DNA of 64,000 nucleotides from Acidobacteriota bacterium (lineage in GTDB: Bacteria > Acidobacteriota > Blastocatellia > Pyrinomonadales > Pyrinomonadaceae), in the NCBI GenBank assembly GCA_019639235.1, contig JAHBSG010000003.1:66446-130445 (forward strand). The letters are read 5' to 3'. Made by a program: the position numbers and the translations under genes. Below the pieces are notes generated by a model that worked only from the letters and a program-made list of their open reading frames with translations, made no database searches and had not been told where the DNA came from. The first letter of the stretch is position 1. Each line of letters opens with the position of its first letter. Of the stretch, positions 59,271 through 64,000 are shown in pieces.

Positions 59271-60932
59271 TTATCTGGCATAAATACGAAAATCGATCTC
59301 CGCAAAGATATTGTCGCGGTGTTCAATTTCCGTCAGGAGTTCGAGTTGTTCCGGGGAAAGACCCGCCCGGTCAGCCGAGGCGGCCGCCATCCCTCCTTCG
59401 TATGGAGGTGAGATTTGTTCGAGCATTTGGGCGAGCAGGTCGAAGCGTTGGATGTGCGATTGGAAGCGGCGTGAAGAGTATTCGACCGTCGTGCCCTGAT
59501 AGATCTGAAACGCCCAGTCGCTTGACTGCGCGAGCAACAACTCGCGGGCCATCTGCTTCAAAATGCGCGTCGTCATCGCCGCGTCTCCGCGTCCGGCTTT
59601 CGCCGCGTCGCAATATTGCGTCATTCGCCGTTCGGCGTCGTGCTGGTACGGGTACATCCAGGAGTTCCCTTCATTGAGCCAGACCTTGTAATAACCATTC
59701 TCGCCCCAGCTTGATGCCGTTGGCCGCTGGACCTGGATCGGCAGGCCGCTGTCGAGAAAATCGCCCGGCGTCATCGCCGCGATCTCGCTCTGATCCCAAT
59801 GCATTTTGCGGAAAAGAAAATCGATGAACTGCGGGCCTTCGTACCACCAGTGCCCAAAAAGCTCGGCGTCGTAGGGCGAAACAACAAGCGGCGGATGCCC
59901 CTCGAACGTTTCGCGGAGTTTGTAGGCCTGCTTGATCCGTTCGCCGATGAAATGCATCGCATTCTCGGCCGCCTTTTCGGTAGCGAGGGCGGGAATGTAA
60001 GGCTCCTTTCGGTTCTGCGGAACGTTGCGGCCCGTGATCCGGTGATACTTGAGCCCGAGGTGACGGCGGTTTCCATCCTCGTGCAGGTGCGGTTTCAGAT
60101 AGTCGATCGGCAGGTCCCAGCCGATGTCCCGATAGAACTCTCGGTAAAGATCGTTCCCCGGATAGCCGATCTCCGCCGACCAGACCTGCTGGCTCGTTTC
60201 GATATCGCGGGCAAAGGTCGCCACGCCGTTCGGGCAAACGACCGGAGCGTGAACGCCGTACTTCGGCCTCGGATCGCCGTAGAGAATGGCGTGGGTATCC
60301 GAGATGAAATACTCGATCCCGAACTCCTTCAGCAGTTCTTCGACTCCCGGCTCGTAGGCACACTCCGCAAGCCAGATGCCTCGCGGCTGCCGATGAAAAT
60401 GCTTTCGGTAATTCGCCACTGCGATTGCGATCTGGGCACGCCGTGCTTCGTGCGTCGAGATCAGCGGCAGGAAACCATGCGTCGCACAGCAGGTGATGAT
60501 CTCAAGCACGCCTTCGTCCTGCAGTTCGCGAAAAGCGTTGATCAGGTTCCGTTTGTAACGGCCGTTCCAGAGCTCAAGCGATTCGCGGAGATTAACGGCA
60601 TACATCCTCGCCACCGCGTGAAATTCGCGTGCCTCAGTAGCCGTCCGGTGAACTTCCTTCTCTGCAAGCTCGAGCAGATTTTCGAGGTGCCGTGTGTATC
60701 GCGTTTGGAGCAGCGGATCGGCTAGCATCTCGCAGAGTGGCGGCGAGATATTCATCGCGACCCGCGGGGCCGCATCCGCCTCATGCAGCCGCTGAAAGAT
60801 AACGATCAGCGGAAGATATACTTCCGTGATAGCTTCAAAAAGCCAATCCTCTTCCAAAAATTCAGGATATTCCGGATGCCTGACAAAAGGCAGATGGGCG
60901 TGAAGTATGAGGCTGAAATAACCTACAGGCAT
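59271..60932 (-). CDS. GH57-family 1,4-alpha-glucan branching enzyme
   Basis: A 553-residue glycoside hydrolase family 57 protein. Residues begin GYFSLILHAHLPFVRHPE (family block 1); the nucleophile Glu lies in GIWLAECAYEPG and the acid Asp in SPYDAELFGHWWYEG (block 4). Such enzymes make alpha-1,6 branches in glycogen. ATG 60932 (MPVGYFSL) is chosen over 60968. The upstream 90 nt contain a large imperfect palindrome. Confidence 0.92.
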   Translation of the reverse strand: MPVGYFSLILHAHLPFVRHPEYPEFLEEDWLFEAITEVYLPLIVIFQRLHEADAAPRVAMNISPPLCEMLADPLLQTRYTRHLENLLELAEKEVHRTATEAREFHAVARMYAVNLRESLELWNGRYKRNLINAFRELQDEGVLEIITCCATHGFLPLISTHEARRAQIAIAVANYRKHFHRQPRGIWLAECAYEPGVEELLKEFGIEYFISDTHAILYGDPRPKYGVHAPVVCPNGVATFARDIETSQQVWSAEIGYPGNDLYREFYRDIGWDLPIDYLKPHLHEDGNRRHLGLKYHRITGRNVPQNRKEPYIPALATEKAAENAMHFIGERIKQAYKLRETFEGHPPLVVSPYDAELFGHWWYEGPQFIDFLFRKMHWDQSEIAAMTPGDFLDSGLPIQVQRPTASSWGENGYYKVWLNEGNSWMYPYQHDAERRMTQYCDAAKAGRGDAAMTTRILKQMARELLLAQSSDWAFQIYQGTTVEYSSRRFQSHIQRFDLLAQMLEQISPPYEGGMAAASADRAGLSPEQLELLTEIEHRDNIFAEIDFRIYAR

Positions 60933-60949
60933 ACGGGCGAAAAGAAACA

Positions 60950-61002
60950 GGATGAACAGGATAAACAAGATATTCGAAATATCCTAGCCATCCTGCTCAT
61001 CC
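60950..61002. repeat. 53-bp imperfect palindrome built of ATCCTG-type units
   Basis: GGATGAACAGGATAAACAAGATATT (left, read in parts) and its near-complement on the right pair around CGA, with units ATCCT/AGGAT repeated. I recall the string 'atcctgttcatcctgt' as a common repeat of intergenic DNA in several phyla; here it sits in the 90-nt gap upstream of the branching-enzyme gene. Confidence 0.65.
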
Positions 61003-61022
61003 CGTTCCGGAAATGAAGCCTT

Positions 61023-62081
61023 TTAGCGTGCCGTGAGGCTGTGCGAAGCCATCGGCTCGAACTTCGAAACGCGGTCAAACCCACGTGGCCGCGTGCGGAG
61101 CCGCGTCCGTTTCGGAAAATTCACAAGGCTCGCCCCGAACACCGCCGGCCCGAACTCTTCCTCCTCGGCAAGCAATTCCTCTTCTTCGATGTCGAACTCG
61201 CTGCGGAGTGCCGCAAGCGCGTCGGCCTTTGATGCGTCCGCGGTGAGCCGCTCGAGCACGGCAAAGATCCGTTCGCTGACTCGGAAGCGAAGCTGCTCAA
61301 GCGTCGCACCGGCGGCCAGAGCCAGCATCGCATAGCGAAGCTCTTCGGTATCGAGCCCGTCAAATTCCGAAGCCGGTTTACGTAAAAGCCGGCCAAACGC
61401 CCGGTAGGTCGCATCGCCCGCCGCATCTGCATCATCACCCGCTATGGCGACGTCAAACGCATCCTGCTTAAAGCCCGCGACATCGAGCACCTGGGCAAAT
61501 TTCTGTGCCGGCACGCGCCATTCCGCCTCGGCTGCTGTCCGCCGGCTCGGGCTCTTGCGAGGCGTCTCGATGGTGTTCGAGTAAAGAACGCGGACGAAAG
61601 GCCGGTTCGGCGCGTAGAACCCAACCTCGGCCCGGTATTGGCTGTCGGCATCGACGTTGAACCACCAGTTGCCCTCAGGGTCGATGCGGTGAAGCTCTTC
61701 GGATTCGCGACGAAGATCGACCAGCCGCACGACCAGAGTGTAATTCGAGGTGGCAGCTCCGAGAGCTTTGTTCAGCGTTTGGAATGGATTTGACCGCACC
61801 GACCAATAAAAGTGCAGGCGGTTCGGCGACTGCATTTGCAGCCGAGCACGGTTCTCGCTATCAAGCCGCGGAAGGCTCGGCCGTGCCAACAGCTTGAAAA
61901 CGGGCGACATCTCCTCGGCCTCCGTTTCTTCCCGCTCCGGCGATTCCTCAACTGCCGCGACCTCCTTAACTTCCTCGGCAGCCGCCGAAACGAATTCGCC
62001 CGAGCCCGGAAGCCCCGGTTCATCAAGCACGAACTCCAGCGTTTCTTCGCCGGTCTTAAGATCTTTTTTCTCTTCGCTCAT
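61023..62081 (-). CDS. DUF4912-domain protein
   Basis: A 352-residue protein of the DUF4912 type. After an acidic low-complexity N-terminus (residues 1-60), RLHFYWSVRSNPFQTLNKAL and the later DPEGNWWFNVDADSQYRAEV are typical. ATG 62081 (MSEEKKDL) is chosen over 62096. The C-terminus is Glu-rich then basic. Function unknown; the neighbour is a glycogen-branching enzyme, and in other organisms DUF4912 genes also lie near glycan-metabolism genes (recalled, not checked). Confidence 0.8.
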   Translation of the reverse strand: MSEEKKDLKTGEETLEFVLDEPGLPGSGEFVSAAAEEVKEVAAVEESPEREETEAEEMSPVFKLLARPSLPRLDSENRARLQMQSPNRLHFYWSVRSNPFQTLNKALGAATSNYTLVVRLVDLRRESEELHRIDPEGNWWFNVDADSQYRAEVGFYAPNRPFVRVLYSNTIETPRKSPSRRTAAEAEWRVPAQKFAQVLDVAGFKQDAFDVAIAGDDADAAGDATYRAFGRLLRKPASEFDGLDTEELRYAMLALAAGATLEQLRFRVSERIFAVLERLTADASKADALAALRSEFDIEEEELLAEEEEFGPAVFGASLVNFPKRTRLRTRPRGFDRVSKFEPMASHSLTAR

Positions 62082-62183
62082 AACAAATTGCCGCAATTTC
62101 GCGGCCCTTAAACAAACGAAGATTATCCTTTGTTTTTAGGAGGTAAACAAGCCGAAGGGTGTAAATGGTGTGTTAATTCCGGC

Positions 62184-63044
62184 TCACTTTGAAGCTCTTT
62201 CGGCCTTGACCGGCAGCGTATTTGCCGCCTCGCGAAGCCTTATCTCGATCGTCCCGAAGTTCGACTTTACCCGCGAACGCACCGGAATGCGGCGGGCGTC
62301 GTCGGTGATCCAGATCTCCATCGAACCTTCACGTTCGATCATCCGCTCAGGCCCGAACACCTGCGGTTCGACCTTGAAACACCAGACATTTCCGAAGATC
62401 GTTTTCTGCTTCTCGCGGGCCGTAACTCGGACCGGCACGTAATAAACGAGGCCCGAATCGCTGACCGGCACCATAAAGGCATCCCCGACCTTCATCGGCC
62501 GGACGCGAAGGCTGTAGATCGCCGAAACCAGGTCATGTGCCTCGCTTTCAAGGTCCGAAGCGATCCGCCGCGGCGGCCGCATCGGCTCCTTCGGGTCGGT
62601 CTCTACATAGGTGACGCGACGCTCTGTGTAGTCAAAGAGTGCCTCGCTGTTGCGAACGCGGTCTTTCTGAACGTCAAGCTTGACTGTCTTCTGGGCATAA
62701 AAGCCGTCACGCTCGATCGTCGTATCTATCTTCTGAAGGAAGCTGAAGCGAAAAAGCTTGAGCAGCGTGCCCTTCGAGCGGGCCTCGGCGTTGATGATGA
62801 AGTCATTTCCGTCGGTCGTCTCGCCGACGGTGAACGTCAGTTCCGCAACCGAGATGCCGCGGATGATCTTGTTTAGCTTGCCCTCGTAGGTCAGAGTTTC
62901 ACCCGCTGCGAAAGGCAGGCTCGCGGCCGCCGGCTTCGTTGCGGCAATTCCGTTACCGCCGTTCGGCTGGGCAACGGCAATGCCGACGCCGATTGAAACG
63001 GACGCCGCAACTGCCAGCAAAATTGTTTTGAATAGTCCTTTCAT
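62184..63044 (-). CDS. DUF3108-domain exported protein
   Basis: A 286-residue exported protein with signal peptide (FKTILLAVAASVSIGVGIAV) and a DUF3108 fold (LTYEGKLNKIIRGISVAEL, then VWCFKVEPQVFGPER). Function unknown. ATG 63044 overlaps the stop of the upstream methyltransferase gene by ATGA, so the frame to 63173 is rejected. Confidence 0.86.
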   Translation of the reverse strand: MKGLFKTILLAVAASVSIGVGIAVAQPNGGNGIAATKPAAASLPFAAGETLTYEGKLNKIIRGISVAELTFTVGETTDGNDFIINAEARSKGTLLKLFRFSFLQKIDTTIERDGFYAQKTVKLDVQKDRVRNSEALFDYTERRVTYVETDPKEPMRPPRRIASDLESEAHDLVSAIYSLRVRPMKVGDAFMVPVSDSGLVYYVPVRVTAREKQKTIFGNVWCFKVEPQVFGPERMIEREGSMEIWITDDARRIPVRSRVKSNFGTIEIRLREAANTLPVKAERASK

Positions 63045-63598
63045 CAAACGGACCGCAGGAAGAGCATCTTCGCGACGAGGGCGGCAAGGCCGAGCAAAAC
63101 TCCTATCGCGGCCTGATATTCCCGGTGCTTCAAGTATAGCTGAAAGTCGAAGCCGGCGTCCATCTTTTTCCACCGCGTCAGCCGCGGCAAAAAGAGCGGC
63201 ACATTTGCCGCAAAATCATCGAAATCCGCCCCGAAACGCTTCCTCAGGTCATCCTCTTCGACGCGCATCACGGGCAAATAGATGCCCAGGAACAAACCCG
63301 CCGCAAGCAATGCCAGCCACCAAACGCCCGATGCTATCGTGAACCCGACCGCCATCACGAAGCTGCCGAGGTAGAGCGGGTTCCGGGTATGAGAATATGG
63401 GCCGGTCGTCGCAAGCTTTTCGTATTTGACGATATGCCCGGCCGCCCAAGCCCTGATCAAAAGCCCGCAAACCGCGATCGCTCCGCCGACCGCAAGCCAA
63501 ATCTGGGTAGGTGCCGCGAAGTACAGAAAAAGTACCGCAAACGCGAAGCCGAGCGGCACACGCATTCGCTGAAGAAGCCGTTTTTTGCTTGAGAACAT
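63044..63598 (-). CDS. isoprenylcysteine carboxyl methyltransferase-like membrane protein
   Basis: A 184-residue integral-membrane methyltransferase of the ICMT family: four or more hydrophobic segments and the SAM-site-like TTGPYSHTRNPLYLGSFVMA and VEEDDLRKRFGADFDDFAAN. Bacterial members methylate small or lipid substrates that are mostly unidentified. Coupled to the DUF3108 gene. Confidence 0.85.
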   Translation of the reverse strand: MFSSKKRLLQRMRVPLGFAFAVLFLYFAAPTQIWLAVGGAIAVCGLLIRAWAAGHIVKYEKLATTGPYSHTRNPLYLGSFVMAVGFTIASGVWWLALLAAGLFLGIYLPVMRVEEDDLRKRFGADFDDFAANVPLFLPRLTRWKKMDAGFDFQLYLKHREYQAAIGVLLGLAALVAKMLFLRSV

Positions 63599-63658
63599 TC
63601 TTAAACGTTAAATAGCGGACGATCCGGCGAAACCTAATTGTCCACTATCCATTCTCAA

Positions 63659-64000
63659 CTATCCACTCCGCGTGGCGAGTCTCCGGCGAAGCTCAGTAAA
63701 GACGGTATCGACCGAGATGTCCATACAGATCCAGTTGCCGCAGGTCCGGCGGTGGCAATCGACGCGACAGCCGATATCGGTCCGCTCGACGCAGATGTCG
63801 TCGGGGTTCAGTGTGCCGTTCCGCCACCATTCCGTCGGGCCGAAGATGCCGACAATAGGCGTTCCCGCCGCTGCGGCAATGTGCGTCGGGCCGGTGTCTC
63901 CGCCAATGTAAGCCGCTGCATGCCGAGCTGTTTCGTAGAACGCCTTTAGCGGAAGCTCGATCGTTTTCAGCTTGCCGCTTACCGATGCAGCAACCGCACG
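63659..64000 (-). CDS. GT9-family glycosyltransferase (heptosyltransferase-like), partial
   Basis: The last 113 residues of a gene running past the right window edge; stop at 63661-63659. The block YIGGDTGPTHIAAAAGTPIV and GIFGPTEWWRNG are the nucleotide-sugar-binding C-terminus of ADP-heptose:LPS heptosyltransferases and related GT9 enzymes, with four Cys around CRVDCHRRTCGNWIC. Suggests lipopolysaccharide core synthesis. Confidence 0.9.
   Translation of the reverse strand, partial: RAVAASVSGKLKTIELPLKAFYETARHAAAYIGGDTGPTHIAAAAGTPIVGIFGPTEWWRNGTLNPDDICVERTDIGCRVDCHRRTCGNWICMDISVDTVFTELRRRLATRSG

Noticed and set aside
1-64000. CRISPR arrays, tRNA or rRNA genes, transposases, phage integrases
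   Set aside because: No regularly spaced repeats, tRNA-like cloverleaf, rRNA stretches or transposase/integrase motifs were seen on either strand.

Overview
The window looks like a chromosomal segment of a Gram-negative, GC-rich member of Acidobacteriota. Its affinity is probably Blastocatellia/Pyrinomonadales, but that class-level guess is inference. The main clues are a VWA protein of the type described as the acidobacterial VWFA-related family (42500-43618), a large Oar-like TonB-dependent receptor with an N-terminal carboxypeptidase-regulatory-like domain (17003-19978), several lipoproteins and OmpA-type outer-membrane proteins, and heme A synthase. I saw no rRNA, tRNA, CRISPR array, transposase or integrase.

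Layout. 1-12.6 kb: the distal part of a type VI secretion (T6SS) operon on the + strand, running tssC(end)-hcp-tssE-tssF-tssG-tssH-vgrG. It continues without a break into a cargo module: DUF4123 adaptor, PAAR tip, an internally duplicated accessory protein, a putative zinc-metallopeptidase effector and a small exported protein that may be its immunity partner. 12.7-16.9 kb: fumC, a TlpA-like thioredoxin, two rhodaneses, a methyltransferase and a lipoprotein. 17-20.3 kb: TonB-dependent receptor. 20.3-31.3 kb: lpdA with a PIN toxin-antitoxin (TA) cassette inserted at its 3' end, an HxlR-controlled DJ-1/F420-reductase-like pair, a DUF4160/DUF2442 pair, serA, a TIGR01777 epimerase, mgtA and a YCF48-like protein. 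31.4-37.1 kb: nhaA, small proteins of unknown role, a cysteine-less redoxin, an AhpD-like protein and sucB. 37.1-43.6 kb: a strong promoter plus hairpin leader, a large lipase/LCAT-like secreted protein broken by an in-frame amber codon, an OmpA-like protein and the VWA protein. 43.6-51.3 kb: SIMPL protein, nadE, peroxiredoxin, an AbrB/PIN TA pair, a receiver-HATPase fusion, DUF374 acyltransferase, ctaA, a CPXCG protein and tlyA. 51.3-55.4 kb: an arsenic-resistance locus (arsR, arsI, a PLP trans-sulfuration enzyme, acr3, arsC) with three similar dyad operators. 55.4-64 kb: a stand-alone ClpA/B-type AAA protein, ino1, MaoC, hicBA, GH57 branching enzyme, DUF4912, DUF3108, an isoprenylcysteine-methyltransferase-like protein and a partial GT9 glycosyltransferase.

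How the genes work together. The T6SS block supplies sheath, baseplate, tube, recycling ATPase and tip. The genes after vgrG look like one effector-loading cassette: the DUF4123 protein is the expected VgrG-effector adaptor, PAAR the spike cap and the HExxH protein the toxin. lpdA, sucB and fumC are TCA-cycle functions. The ars locus combines repression (ArsR), C-As bond cleavage (ArsI), arsenate reduction (ArsC) and arsenite export (Acr3).

The most interesting signals are: (1) the T6SS cargo cassette with a predicted new metallopeptidase effector and a tandem-duplicated accessory protein; (2) a TA cassette bounded by a 33/35-bp direct repeat that rebuilds the lpdA 3' end; (3) the amber-interrupted lipase gene with a promoter/hairpin leader; (4) the ars operator set and the unusual PLP enzyme in that locus; (5) several clear palindromic operators. 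All calls are from reading the sequence; no database search was run.
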